A stretch of 64,000 bases of DNA. Origin: Nostoc sp. C052 (GTDB lineage Bacteria > Cyanobacteriota > Cyanobacteriia > Cyanobacteriales > Nostocaceae). Shown here piece after piece: positions 24,669 to 33,142 of the stretch. Both the position numbers and the translations under genes were made by a program. The DNA lies in the NCBI RefSeq assembly GCF_013393905.1, contig NZ_CP040272.1:4150001-4214000 (forward strand), in the 5' to 3' direction. A model generated the notes under the pieces. It was not told the DNA's origin, made no database searches, and was given only the letters and a program-made list of their open reading frames with translations. How positions within the stretch are numbered: position 1 is the stretch's first letter; each line of letters begins with the position of its first letter.

Positions 24669-25274
24669 TTAAGTTGGGCGAGTAATTTCATACAAATCCT
24701 GGGTGCGGGTGTACCAATTACCCGAAAGACGACCGATCGCGTGCAATTTTGCCGCATCGATTGTATTTTGTGGTGTCAGTAAATCATCCCGAATATGCCA
24801 CAGCACAGCCTCAGCAATAATTAATCCCGATTGGCTACCTTCATTCCCTACATAAACTACTTGCTTCAGCACACATTCAATATTAATGGGTGATTCCGCA
24901 ACTCGTGGCGGACGCACCAGTTTTGAGGGAGCAGGAGTTAGTCCCGCTACTTGAAATTCGTCTACATCTGGCGGAAAGTCGCCACTGGTGGCGTTCATCT
25001 GTTCCCCCAATTCTTCAACAACTATGTTGACTACCAGTTCACCCGATTGCTCTACATTCAATAAAGTATCTTTTTTAACACCGTGCCGTAGACCTGTGGA
25101 AATGGCTAGAGTCGGTGGGTTAGCTGTCACACCCATAAAAAAACTGAAAGGCGCGACATTAGGCGTACCATCGCTAGCGATCGTTGACACCCAAGCGATC
25201 GGTCGAGGAACCACTGAACCAACAAGTAATTGATAGGTATTTCGTGGGTCGTTCTGGGAGGGATCGATAATCAT
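24669..25274 (-). CDS. Flavin reductase-like FMN-binding protein
   Basis: A 201-residue protein with the split-barrel flavin reductase domain: VGSVVPRPIAWVSTIASDG (residues 17-35), NVAPFSFFMGVTANPPTLAIS and KDTLLNVEQSGELVVNIV. These are family signatures for FMN binding. It probably reduces FMN with NAD(P)H. Divergent and 294 bp away are two flavin-dependent monooxygenases (25569 and 26971) that require external reduced flavin, so this is the likely reductase partner. The shared intergenic region shows no operator I could recognise. Family assignment is strong; the partnership is inferred from context. Confidence 0.87.
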   Translation of the reverse strand: MIIDPSQNDPRNTYQLLVGSVVPRPIAWVSTIASDGTPNVAPFSFFMGVTANPPTLAISTGLRHGVKKDTLLNVEQSGELVVNIVVEELGEQMNATSGDFPPDVDEFQVAGLTPAPSKLVRPPRVAESPINIECVLKQVVYVGNEGSQSGLIIAEAVLWHIRDDLLTPQNTIDAAKLHAIGRLSGNWYTRTQDLYEITRPT

Positions 25275-25568
25275 TGAGATTTTCCTCGCTAAAAATTACA
25301 GTTTTTTAAAACTCGATCTTGCCGAAGAGAAGCTTTCCGCCTTAATTGCGCGTAATTTTCATTGTCGCATCTTGCTTTTTCTCGCTATCTGTGAGATGTT
25401 CGTACTCAGCAATAAACTACGGTTAGCCTATCAAATTACTGTGGTTTTAAGAGGTTAATTAATCCCAATGCTCACCTATTGAGTCTCATTTATATGTTAG
25501 AGCTACCAGCACAAGGGTGAAGCCAGTTATGTCAGAAAAACGTTGGAAAAAAGACAGGAGCTTTCAAG

Positions 25569-26879
25569 ATGAGACAAATACATCTAGCAGGTTTCTTACT
25601 TGCTTCACAAGTTGTTCACTCTCATGCCGTTTGGCGTCACCCCAGAACTGAGTTAGGCTTTCTCGAACCTGAATATTATCAGAATATTGCCCGTGTTCTG
25701 GAACGTGGCAAGTTTGATTTGGTGTTTTTTGCTGACTCTTTAACGATGCCCGATACATACGGCGGTAGTTTTGTCGAGAGTCTGAAATATGGCGCTCAAG
25801 GGGCACTCAGGCTAGATCCACTAGTGCTGGCAACTGCGATGGCAGTTGTTACCAAGCATATTGGTATTGGTATTACCCGTTCTACTACTTACTATCAACC
25901 CTACGATTTGGCGCGGGGATTTGCCACCCTCGACCACATTAGCCGGGGACGAGCTGCTTGGAATGTGGTGACATCCAGTAGGGCTAGCGAAGCAGGTAAT
26001 TTTGGCTTCGATGAGCATCTAGAACACGATCTCCGCTACGATCGCGCCGATGAATTTCTCGAAGTTGCCTCCAAACTTTGGGGTAGCTGGGAAGAAGGGG
26101 CATTAGTTCTAGATAAAGAAAACGGCATCTTTGCTGACCCCTCAAAGGTGAATTATGTCCATCATGTAGGGAAATGGTTAAAGTCACGGGGGCCGTTGAC
26201 AGTGCCTCGTTCTCCCCAAGGCCGTCCGGTGATTATTCAAGCCGGTGCTTCTAATAAAGGTAGAGAGTTTGCTGCCAAATGGGCGGAATTAATTTTTGAA
26301 ATTAGTCCCAATCCCACACTCATGAAATCTTACTACCAAGATATTAAAACCCGTATGGCTAAATATGGGCGTAACCCAGATACCTGTAAAATTCTACCTG
26401 CGGTGATGCCTTTTGTCGGTGAGACAGAAACTATTGCCAAAGAAAAGCAAGTTTTTCACAACGAATTAGTGCATCCGATGGCTGGTTTATTAACTATGTC
26501 CAATCATTTAAATGTTGATTTATCGCAATATTCTTTAGATGAATCTGTAGAAAAAGTTGAAGCTCAAGATTATCAAAAACTGTTATCTGTGCTTCAAAGA
26601 CTGAGTTTAGATAAAACTATAACACTGAAAGAGTTAGGCAAAATTTATGGCAGAAGTCTAGCTGTACCGCAATTAGTTGGGACTCCCATTCAAATTACTG
26701 ACAAACTAGAAGCCCTATTTCGTGAAGAAGCTGGGGATGGTTTTGTGATTTCACCTGCTTATCTTCCCGGTTCTTTTGATGAGTTTGTCGATTTAGTGAT
26801 ACCAGAATTACAAAAACGTGGGTTATTCCGCAAAGAATATACGGGCAATACTTTAAAGGATTCTTTAGGACTCAATTAA
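25569..26879 (+). CDS. NtaA/SnaA/DszA-type flavin-dependent monooxygenase
   Basis: A 436-residue bacterial-luciferase-fold monooxygenase. Family marks: HLAGFLLASQVVHSHAVWRHP at the start, FDLVFFADSL (about 55), HIGIGITRSTTYYQPYDLAR, LDHISRGRAAWNVVTSS (flavin phosphate region), RYDRADEFLEV, and QGRPVIIQAGASNKGREFAA. These fit the nitrilotriacetate / dibenzothiophene-sulfone monooxygenase subgroup, which uses FMNH2 and O2 to cleave C-N or C-S bonds. Here the substrate is more likely an organosulfur compound given the next gene, but this is inference. Start at ATG 25569 with an AGGAG motif shortly upstream. It is first of two genes on this strand. Confidence 0.9.
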   Translation: MRQIHLAGFLLASQVVHSHAVWRHPRTELGFLEPEYYQNIARVLERGKFDLVFFADSLTMPDTYGGSFVESLKYGAQGALRLDPLVLATAMAVVTKHIGIGITRSTTYYQPYDLARGFATLDHISRGRAAWNVVTSSRASEAGNFGFDEHLEHDLRYDRADEFLEVASKLWGSWEEGALVLDKENGIFADPSKVNYVHHVGKWLKSRGPLTVPRSPQGRPVIIQAGASNKGREFAAKWAELIFEISPNPTLMKSYYQDIKTRMAKYGRNPDTCKILPAVMPFVGETETIAKEKQVFHNELVHPMAGLLTMSNHLNVDLSQYSLDESVEKVEAQDYQKLLSVLQRLSLDKTITLKELGKIYGRSLAVPQLVGTPIQITDKLEALFREEAGDGFVISPAYLPGSFDEFVDLVIPELQKRGLFRKEYTGNTLKDSLGLN

Positions 26880-26970
26880 ATAATTCGTAATAGTGATTTA
26901 GACTCCCAGAACTAGTTAATAGTTGGATCGGCATTTGTAACTAACTTATTTATTTTACTAGGAGGTAATT

Positions 26971-28026
26971 ATGACAGAACCACGTTATGGAATTTGGGCA
27001 CCTGTTGGAGGTAATTTTGGCCCTCTCAATACACCGGAAGAACCTGTGGATGCGAGTTATGAGCGCACGCGATCGCTTATTTTAGAAGCAGAGCGTTTGG
27101 GATATGCCAGCACTTTGGTAGCACAGCATATCGCTAACCCCCGCAGTCTGGAACTGGAGCAGCTAGAAACCTGGACGGCATCTGCGGCCTTGGCTGAAGC
27201 CACAGAACGAATTGAGATCATCGCTGCTATTAAGCCTCTGCTGTTCCATCCAGCAGTTTTGGCGAAAATGGCGCTGGGCATTGATGGTATCAGTGGTGGA
27301 CGTTTTGCCATAAATTTAATCAGTGCTTGGTTCCGCCCAGAGATGGAACGGACTAATATTCCCTTCCCGCCCCACGATGAGCGTTACCGCTATTCGGGTG
27401 AGTGGCTGCGGGTTGTTAAGTCTCTCTGGAGTGGCAAGAGGGTTAACTTCCAAGGCGAATACTTCAAAATAGAGGATTTGAGTTTCCGACCCACTCCCAT
27501 TGCCCAACCGCACCCTCCTATCTACCTTGGTGGGGCATCCGATCCGGCGCAAATACTAGTTGCAGAACAGGGAGATATCTACTTCATCAATGGTCAACCC
27601 ATTGAGGATGTCCGCAAGGTAATTAAACAAGTTTTAAGTAGACCGAGAACCCTACCCAAACCAGTGCGCTTTGGTCTATCAGCCTTTGTAATTGCTCGTC
27701 CCACTGATGCCGAAGCCCAAGCAGAACTTGAGCGACTTATGGCACTCCAGAAGCAAGAAGAACACTTGAAATTAAGTGTTGCTAAAGGAGTCGATCCAGA
27801 AGCCGTGATGTTTCAACTCTTTGCTAAAAATCCTGCTGTTGGCGGCAATGGTGGTACAGCAGCCGGTCTAGTTGGTAGCTACGACACTGTGGCTAAACGA
27901 GTTGCAGATTTTGTTGATGCTGGAATCGAGACTTTCATGCTGCAATTCAATCCCTTTGCCCCGGAAATGACACGCTTTGCCCAAGAAATTATGCCGCGAG
28001 TGCGCTCTTTACAACTTGTGGCATAA
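26971..28026 (+). CDS. SsuD/SfnG-like LLM-class flavin-dependent monooxygenase
   Basis: A 351-residue enzyme of the alkanesulfonate/dimethylsulfone monooxygenase subgroup: a short first strand (YGIWAPVGGNFG), FHPAVLAKMALGIDGISGGRFAINLISAWF, HDERYRYSGEWLRVVKSLW, and HPPIYLGGASDPAQ for the phosphate of FMN. It would use reduced FMN and O2 to release sulfite from sulfonates or sulfones. ATG 26971 has GGAGGT about 7 bases upstream. It is 91 bp after the NtaA-type gene and near a flavin reductase, giving a coherent sulfur-scavenging set. No ABC transporter for sulfonates is in the window. Confidence 0.9.
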   Translation: MTEPRYGIWAPVGGNFGPLNTPEEPVDASYERTRSLILEAERLGYASTLVAQHIANPRSLELEQLETWTASAALAEATERIEIIAAIKPLLFHPAVLAKMALGIDGISGGRFAINLISAWFRPEMERTNIPFPPHDERYRYSGEWLRVVKSLWSGKRVNFQGEYFKIEDLSFRPTPIAQPHPPIYLGGASDPAQILVAEQGDIYFINGQPIEDVRKVIKQVLSRPRTLPKPVRFGLSAFVIARPTDAEAQAELERLMALQKQEEHLKLSVAKGVDPEAVMFQLFAKNPAVGGNGGTAAGLVGSYDTVAKRVADFVDAGIETFMLQFNPFAPEMTRFAQEIMPRVRSLQLVA

Positions 28027-28366
28027 ATCGCCGTTAGAGAGACGCGATAAATCGCCGTCTCTACAGGGAATTTATCCATCAATTATTTATTGACAGACTA
28101 AGCTGTTGCGCCTGCAAATTGCATCATAAGCATGATTAGGCAAAACCTGTAAATCCTCTCCCTTGCTCCCTGCACACCTGCCGCCTCAATGTGCAAACTA
28201 TAATCACAACAGCTTACTACTCCCCATTTCCCACTCCTGCTTGTTCAATCAAAAGGTAATTCTGGGAAACCTTAATTAGTGAGAGCGAGAGGCTTTTGCC
28301 AGAAGGAACTAGAATTAGGAAACACCTAGCTGGGTTCTTCTGACTTTTGAAATTAGGAGTGCATGT
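28027..28366. terminator. Hairpin after the monooxygenase genes, then simple sequence
   Basis: At 28038-28062 a stem of AGAGACG and CGAT with complement (one bulge) lies 12 bp after the stop and probably terminates the transcript. The same GAGACG.CGAT..ATCG palindrome recurs at 10150, 45430 and 59862, so it is also a dispersed motif. The rest of this gap is non-coding. Confidence 0.5.
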
Positions 28367-29461
28367 GTGCCAAAATCCCCTAAATATTTGCTGATTGGAT
28401 CGACCGAGACTTACAGCGGTAAATCTGCAACTGTTCTGGGTTTGTCTCATCAGCTACAGCAAAAAGGTCTGGATATTACCTACGGTAAACCACTCGGTAC
28501 GTGTTTTAATTCGTCTAGTGGAACCGTAATTGAAGAAGATGTCCAGTTCATCGCTCTTAGCCTCAATTTGCCGGAAAACCGCGTTGCACCTACAATGCTG
28601 GCTTTGGATGAACCAAATGTGCAAAAGCGCTTGCGAGGGGAAGACAAAACCGATTATCAGCAGTCCCTAATACAGCAATATTTACATAAATCTCAAGGAG
28701 ATTTGGTATTACTGGAAGGGCCTGGTGATTTGTCCGAAGGCAATTTGTTTGACTTGTCTTTGCTGCAAATGGCTGAAGTATTGGATGCTGCTGTGCTGTT
28801 AGTAAGCCGCTATAAATCGTTGCTTTCGGTTGAGTCCCTATTGGCTGCAAAACAGCGTGTAGGCGATCGCTTAATTGGAGTTGTGATCAATGATATCCCT
28901 GTCACCCAACTAGAAGCGGTTGACACTCTCTTGCGCCCATTTTTGGAACAGCAAGGGATTCCGGTGCTAGCAACGTTGCCAAACAGCGATTTGCTCCGCA
29001 GTGTGAGTGTTGGCGAACTAGTCAAGCAGTTAAAGGCTGATGTTCTCTGTCGTAACGATCGCATGGATTTATTGGTAGAAAGTCTGGCAATTGGAGCGAT
29101 GAATGTCAACTCCGCTGTGAAATATTTCCGCAAACGCCGGAATATGGCAGTGGTGACAGGAGGCGATCGCGTGGAAATTCAGCAAGCGGCTTTAGAAACT
29201 TCTACCCAATGTTTAATTCTCACAGGACAACTACCACCCCCACCGTTCATTCTCAGTCGCGCTGAAGAACTAGAAATACCCATTTTGTCTGTTGACTTAG
29301 ACACCCTCACAACTGTCGGAATTGTTGACCGCACTTTTGGTCAAGTCCGTGTCCACGAGCCGATTAAGGTTCAGTATATTCGTCAGTTGATGTCCGAGCA
29401 TTTTGATATTGACCGCTTGTTATCCAAACTAGGTTTAACTCCCGCAGCGGCATTGTCTTAG
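28367..29461 (+). CDS. BioD-like / DRTGG domain P-loop protein
   Basis: A 364-residue protein resembling the N-terminal regulatory half of long phosphotransacetylases. It has a P-loop variant STETYSGKSAT (residues 11-21), a BioD-type middle (LVLLEGPGDLSEG) and VGDRLIGVVINDIP. The C-terminal DRTGG domain follows (about 215-330, NMAVVTGGDRVEIQQAAL). It lacks the acetyltransferase domain. Function is not established; proteins of this type are common in cyanobacteria and may sense a nucleotide. The start is GTG 28367 with GGAG 9 bases upstream; an ATG four bases earlier is out of frame. A strong hairpin follows the stop. Confidence 0.85.
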   Translation: MPKSPKYLLIGSTETYSGKSATVLGLSHQLQQKGLDITYGKPLGTCFNSSSGTVIEEDVQFIALSLNLPENRVAPTMLALDEPNVQKRLRGEDKTDYQQSLIQQYLHKSQGDLVLLEGPGDLSEGNLFDLSLLQMAEVLDAAVLLVSRYKSLLSVESLLAAKQRVGDRLIGVVINDIPVTQLEAVDTLLRPFLEQQGIPVLATLPNSDLLRSVSVGELVKQLKADVLCRNDRMDLLVESLAIGAMNVNSAVKYFRKRRNMAVVTGGDRVEIQQAALETSTQCLILTGQLPPPPFILSRAEELEIPILSVDLDTLTTVGIVDRTFGQVRVHEPIKVQYIRQLMSEHFDIDRLLSKLGLTPAAALS

Positions 29462-29508
29462 ATTCATGAGTGTATTGAAGGAGGCAAGAGGCAGGAGGCA
29501 GAAGGAGT

Positions 29509-29539
29509 AAATCATCCGGGATCGAATCTCGGATGATTT
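29509..29539 (+). terminator. Hairpin downstream of the BioD-like gene
   Basis: Ten-base perfect arms (AAATCATCCG and complement) around an 11-base loop, 47 bp after the stop. There is no long U tract. It probably ends the transcript, but could be a palindromic repeat. Confidence 0.55.
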
Positions 29540-29656
29540 GAAGCTACTGAAGTAAGAATTCAGTAGGGTCTTATTAGTGATGGCTATAGAAGTCAATGGA
29601 ACTAGGAGAAAATAGATTTAACGGCAATTGATCCCCAAAAAGCCCATTAGAAAAAA

Positions 29657-29827
29657 TTGTCTACGTACCATAACCTAGAACAGCATTACTTTCAGAATCC
29701 GCAAGAACTGCCAGAATCAGGCAAATTTCAGTATTTAACTCTCCTAAATGGCATTAGTTATGAAACACATTGGCTAGCCTGGTGTTACCAAGTAATGGAG
29801 TTACTGAACCAAAGAATCGAAAATTAG
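29657..29827 (+). CDS. Short ORF of unknown status
   Basis: A 56-codon frame starting at TTG 29657, bounded by an upstream in-frame stop. The sequence is compositionally protein-like, with aromatic and charged residues (GISYETHWLAWCYQVMELL), yet has no clear ribosome site. It could be a small gene or the tail of a lost gene. I do not recognise a family. The remaining bases of the 29540-29911 gap show no features. Confidence 0.3.
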   Translation: MSTYHNLEQHYFQNPQELPESGKFQYLTLLNGISYETHWLAWCYQVMELLNQRIEN

Positions 29828-29911
29828 GCGCAATGTCTAACTTAAGTTTTCCTCGCATCTACACGCTGTTTGGTAAAATATCTGGGTCGTTTAGTCTGAT
29901 TATCTCCATCT

Positions 29912-30415
29912 TTGAGCCAATCAACAGACCTTATTAACCTCGATACATTAGCCCAAGAATTGGCAACAATCCAGCAAACAGGTTCTAAAAGAATTGCTTT
30001 GCTAGGTTCTCGTCACGTCCCGATAACGCATCAGAATCTTATTGAAATGATGACTTATGCCCTAGTTTTATCGGGTAATCGAATCATTACTTCTGGTGCT
30101 ACAGGGACAAATTCCGCGGCCATCAAGGGAGCAACCCGGGCTGATGCAAATTTGTTGACAGTGATTCTACCCCAAAGCCTGGAACGCCAGCCTTTGGAAT
30201 CGCGCCAGCAACTAGAACAGGTAATGCATCTAGTCGAAAATCCCAGTAATGATAATCTGTCTCTGGCGGAAGCTAGTTATTTGTGCAACAAGGAAATTGT
30301 CTCCCGTTGCCAGCAACTAATCTGTTTTGCGTTTCACGACAGTCGCACCCTGCTACAAACTTGTCAGGATGCAGAAGAACAAAGAAAAGTGGTGACGCTT
30401 TTCTACTTTGATTAG
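29912..30415 (+). CDS. DprA-like Rossmann-fold protein
   Basis: A 167-residue protein similar to the central Rossmann domain of DprA/SMF, annotated in cyanobacteria as DNA recombination-mediator protein A. It shows RIALLGSRHVPITHQNLIE (first strand and loop), IITSGATGTNSAAIKGA (the phosphate-binding SGxAxGxD-like loop with Thr in place of Asp) and SRCQQLICFA. It lacks the extra N- and C-terminal domains of true DprA (over 280 residues), so a direct role in transformation is doubtful. The start is TTG 29912; no closer ATG keeps the N-terminal helix. It is followed by heptanucleotide repeats. Confidence 0.75.
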   Translation: MSQSTDLINLDTLAQELATIQQTGSKRIALLGSRHVPITHQNLIEMMTYALVLSGNRIITSGATGTNSAAIKGATRADANLLTVILPQSLERQPLESRQQLEQVMHLVENPSNDNLSLAEASYLCNKEIVSRCQQLICFAFHDSRTLLQTCQDAEEQRKVVTLFYFD

Positions 30416-30500
30416 TCATTTGTCATTTGTCTTTTGTCATTTGTATTTGACTAATGACTAATGACTGATGACTGATGACTAATAACCAATGACTAATAAG
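30413..30500. repeat. Heptanucleotide tandem repeats
   Basis: Runs of TCATTTG and of ACTAATG/ACTGATG, 7-bp period, filling the gap between the DprA-like and MAPEG genes. This type of short tandem repeat is typical for Nostoc. Confidence 0.8.
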
Positions 30501-30502
30501 TA

Positions 30503-30900
30503 ATGATAATTTTTTTGTACATGATCGCGGCTGCTGCCTGTCTCATTTATGTGCCATTTTTGCCAGTAGCTTATGCCCGTGTGCGTATTGGGTCTGAAAT
30601 GCTTTCTACTCCTCGCGCTCTGTTTGATAAATTGCCACCTTATGCCCAATGTGCTACTTGGGCACATCAGAACACCTTTGAAGCCTTTATGATATTTGCC
30701 GCTGCCGCATTGATGGCTTATGTAACTGGTGTAAATTCTTTTACAGCCCAAGTAGCTGCGATCGCCTTTTTAGTGGCCCGTTTGCTATATTCGATTTTTT
30801 ATATTTTGAATATACCCCTTTTGCGTTAGCGTAGCTCCTCTGAAAGAGGCTCGCTCATTTTTGCCATTGGCATCTCTAGCTCTGCCATTCTCATCTTTTT
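30503..30900 (+). pseudogene. MAPEG family membrane protein truncated by a 24-bp repeat
   Basis: The readable protein ends at 30829 after 108 residues: MAPEG-type helices with PYAQCATWAHQNTFEAFMIFAAAALMA and RLLYSIFYILNIPLLR. MAPEG proteins need a fourth helix, usually beginning RSLIFAIG. That helix is present in the same frame (SLIFAIGISSSAILIFL) but separated by 24 bp at 30827-30850 that start with a TAG stop. So the frame is intact apart from the insertion. The product would be a three-helix protein unless the stop is read through. The family includes glutathione-dependent and eicosanoid enzymes; substrate unknown here. The exact original end is uncertain. Confidence 0.75.
30827..30850. 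repeat. 24-bp small dispersed repeat inside the MAPEG gene
   Basis: The 24-bp insert contains the palindrome CCTCTGAAAGAGG and a flanking GCGTAGC, a form seen in small dispersed repeats of Nostoc. Its length is a multiple of three; it introduces one in-frame stop. Confidence 0.65.
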
Positions 30901-31018
30901 GAGATCATCCAAGCTACTAATTAAGTGGGGCATTGGGCATCGGGCATTGGGCATGGGAATTATTATTAATGTTTTATGCCCAATTCCAAAATCCAAAATC
31001 TAAAATCCAAAATGTTTT

Positions 31019-31510
31019 ATGGCTTCTACTTTTTCCTTTGACATTGTGAGCGACTTTGACCGACAAGAGTTAGTTAACGCTGTCGATCAAGTTATACGAG
31101 ACATCAAAGGTCGTTACGACCTCAAAGACACTGAAACTACTGTCGAGTTAGTCGAAGAAAGTATTAACGTTAGCACTGACAGCGAGTTTACCTTAGATTC
31201 TGTACACACCATTCTGCGAGAAAAAGCCGCCAAGCGTAACCTCTCCCAGAAAATCTTTGATTTTGGCAAGGTTGAATCAGCCAGTGGTAATCGCGTGCGT
31301 CAAGAAATTAAACTCAAAAAAGGCATCAGTCAGGAAATTGCCAAACAAATTTCCAAATTGATTCGCGACGAATTCAAAAAGGTACAAGCTTCAATCCAAG
31401 GTGATGCCGTGCGGGTTTCTGCTAAATCTAAAGATGACTTGCAAGTTGTCATGCAGCGACTAAAACAAGAAGACTACCCAGTTGCTTTGCAATTTACAAA
31501 TTATCGTTAA
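31019..31510 (+). CDS. yajQ: YajQ family nucleotide-binding protein
   Basis: A 163-residue protein with full YajQ length and signatures: STFSFDIVSDFDRQELVNAVDQ at the start, RYDLKDTETTVEL, then KIFDFGKVESASGNRVRQ and KGISQEIAKQISKLIRDE, ending in YPVALQFTNYR. The fold is two ferredoxin-like halves. In Xanthomonas and Pseudomonas the family binds cyclic di-GMP and a transcription regulator; in E. coli it binds nucleotides. The start ATG 31019 follows repeats of AAAATC(C/T) type. Soluble. Role in this organism is inferred only from the family. Confidence 0.93.
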   Translation: MASTFSFDIVSDFDRQELVNAVDQVIRDIKGRYDLKDTETTVELVEESINVSTDSEFTLDSVHTILREKAAKRNLSQKIFDFGKVESASGNRVRQEIKLKKGISQEIAKQISKLIRDEFKKVQASIQGDAVRVSAKSKDDLQVVMQRLKQEDYPVALQFTNYR

Positions 31511-31559
31511 AAGATTCGTAATTCGTAGTTAAAAATTCAATTACGAATTACGAATTACT

Positions 31560-32117
31560 TTAAGCCCGTCCGCCAATACTTCTTTGAAATGCCGGACGCT
31601 CAGATAACTGCTTGATATAGTTCAACACGGCTGGGTAAGGGCTGAGGTCTAGCTTTAGCATCATGGGAATATAATTCAAAATAGACCCCACTGCCACATC
31701 CGCAACAGTGAACTCATTGCCAAGCAAAAAAACTTGATTACTGAAAATTTCATTTAATGGAGTCAACAAGCGGGGCATTTCGCGCTCCCGACTTGCTTCT
31801 ACAAAAATCCCTGGGCCAAGGGTAGCATTAGCAAACAACACCCATTGGGAAAATACAGCGCGTTCTTGGTGTGAAAGTGGAGTTTTACTGTACTTATCGG
31901 CAAGATACAGCAAAATTGCCCCAGATTCCCAAAGCTGAAAATCCCCATCAACAATAGCTGGAACTTTACCAAATGGGTTAATTGCCAAATATTCAGGCTT
32001 GAGATGTTCACCCGCCTGCATATCAAGCTTGATGAATTCGTAAGGAATTCCTAATTCTTCTAAATACCAGTGAACAATTGACGCTCGACTCCGAACACCG
32101 CCGTAAAGTTTTACCAT
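31560..32117 (-). CDS. Glutathione S-transferase family protein
   Basis: A 185-residue GST. The thioredoxin-like domain has RSRASIVHWYLEELGIPYEF with Ser as possible catalytic residue, the cis-Pro motif NPFGKVPAIVDGD, and the glutathione-binding ESGAILLYLADKY. The helical domain is shortened (total under the usual 200-220) but has FTVADVAVGSILNYIP, the conserved N-capping motif. It transfers or binds glutathione, perhaps in stress protection. It lies 6 bp after the hypothetical gene at 32124-32588, so the two are one operon. Confidence 0.9.
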   Translation of the reverse strand: MVKLYGGVRSRASIVHWYLEELGIPYEFIKLDMQAGEHLKPEYLAINPFGKVPAIVDGDFQLWESGAILLYLADKYSKTPLSHQERAVFSQWVLFANATLGPGIFVEASREREMPRLLTPLNEIFSNQVFLLGNEFTVADVAVGSILNYIPMMLKLDLSPYPAVLNYIKQLSERPAFQRSIGGRA

Positions 32118-32123
32118 AATTAC

Positions 32124-32588
32124 TTAAAGAACTTTGTGAGTGTGAGAATGCTGTTTAACGTTGTCTTCTTTGGTGACAACTCTAGCAGCGTTTAATACCC
32201 GCTTGCGCTCAATAGAATACTTAAAATCAGTGTAGTTTGTACCTAAGGGAATTAAAGATTTTGCAGATTCACGACGCTTGTAGGTACGAGCTGCTGCAAA
32301 TGCCCGTGGTACAAATTCCTCTCCAAACTGAGCCGACTCTGGGAAGCCATCTGGCAGCAGTTGTGAATCGCCATCCAGCACAGCTCCCAAAGTTGTGGCA
32401 TAAGCCAGCTTATAGGAGGTAGGAATGCCCTTTAACAGCGCTTCTAAAGCCGCAGAAGGTATTGGTTCTATAACTTCGATTTGATAAACTTCTCCATCTT
32501 CTTTGACGAAGCAGGTTGCCAAGCCGATGACAATATAATCATCGGTTGCTAAATCAGGGGCATTGGAATAAAAAGTTGCGGTTGTCAT
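32124..32588 (-). CDS. Conserved cyanobacterial protein of unknown function
   Basis: A 154-residue soluble protein starting MTTATFYSNAPDLATDDYIVIGLATCF. The first half is rich in beta pattern (YQIEVIEPIPSAALEALLKG); the second is basic with ARTYKRRESAKSLIPLGTNYTDFKY and ends in a His-rich tail (KQHSHTHKVL). There is no membrane segment. I do not recognise a named domain but the sequence looks like those conserved in cyanobacteria. The start at ATG 32588 is preferred to the TTG 15 bases upstream. It is cotranscribed with the GST gene downstream. Confidence 0.65.
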   Translation of the reverse strand: MTTATFYSNAPDLATDDYIVIGLATCFVKEDGEVYQIEVIEPIPSAALEALLKGIPTSYKLAYATTLGAVLDGDSQLLPDGFPESAQFGEEFVPRAFAAARTYKRRESAKSLIPLGTNYTDFKYSIERKRVLNAARVVTKEDNVKQHSHTHKVL

Positions 32589-32769
32589 CAGGAAATTTCT
32601 CAAAAAAATTGAATATGGGGATTATGGATTGGGGATTAGGAATTAGGGATTAGGCATGGAGAGAGAGGGGGTAGTGAATTCTTTGCAGTCTCCAGTCTCC
32701 AGTCCCCAGTCCCCTCTTTAACGAACGGCTTGTTGGCATTCTACCAATTTGTCGCTCTCACTACTTGAT

Positions 32770-32900
32770 TAGGGAACTCCGAGAAATAAATTATCCAATA
32801 TTGTGGGGTGGGCAACATGAGCGCCCAGTCCATAATATGGCTCTCGTGTCGCCCACCCCACAAGAGTTAATTGAATATTTTTTTATTTGGAAGTCCCCTA
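32770..32900. mobile_element. MITE-like element D with TA boundaries
   Basis: A 131-bp sequence bounded by TA on both sides, with long imperfect inverted arms: AGGGAACTCC.AGAAATAAA at the left against AGGGGACTTCCAAATAAA read from the right. The inner part is a perfect 13-base pair (TTGTGGGGTGGGC at 32801-32813 and complement at 32851-32863). TA boundaries fit elements moved by IS630/mariner-type transposases. It is non-coding. A fragment resembling its right part occurs near 46500. The remaining bases between 32589 and 33142 hold simple repeats only. Confidence 0.65.
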
Positions 32901-33142
32901 GTCTTTGAGATTCACGTCTGCTGTTTCTGGAATTCACCTTCGGGATCGAGTATCCATAATTAGGTTTGAGGAGCAATTGTTTATTTAGGGCATAGATTTC
33001 TACTGGTGTGAGTAGTTAAGTTCAGTCTTGAGATGGCTTCCAAGTAACCATAAATACCTTAAGAATAGACACAGTGGTAAAACCACTAGCAGTAAAAAAC
33101 TAGACTTTTATTTCAAAAAGCAGGGCTTTAATGTAGGTAAAG

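Noticed and set aside
29509..29539. tRNA T-arm-like sequence (GGATCGAATCTC)
   Set aside because: It is the loop of a simple hairpin; no acceptor, D or anticodon arms surround it.
29912..30415. True competence gene dprA
   Set aside because: Only the Rossmann core is present and the phosphate loop differs; length is about half of DprA.
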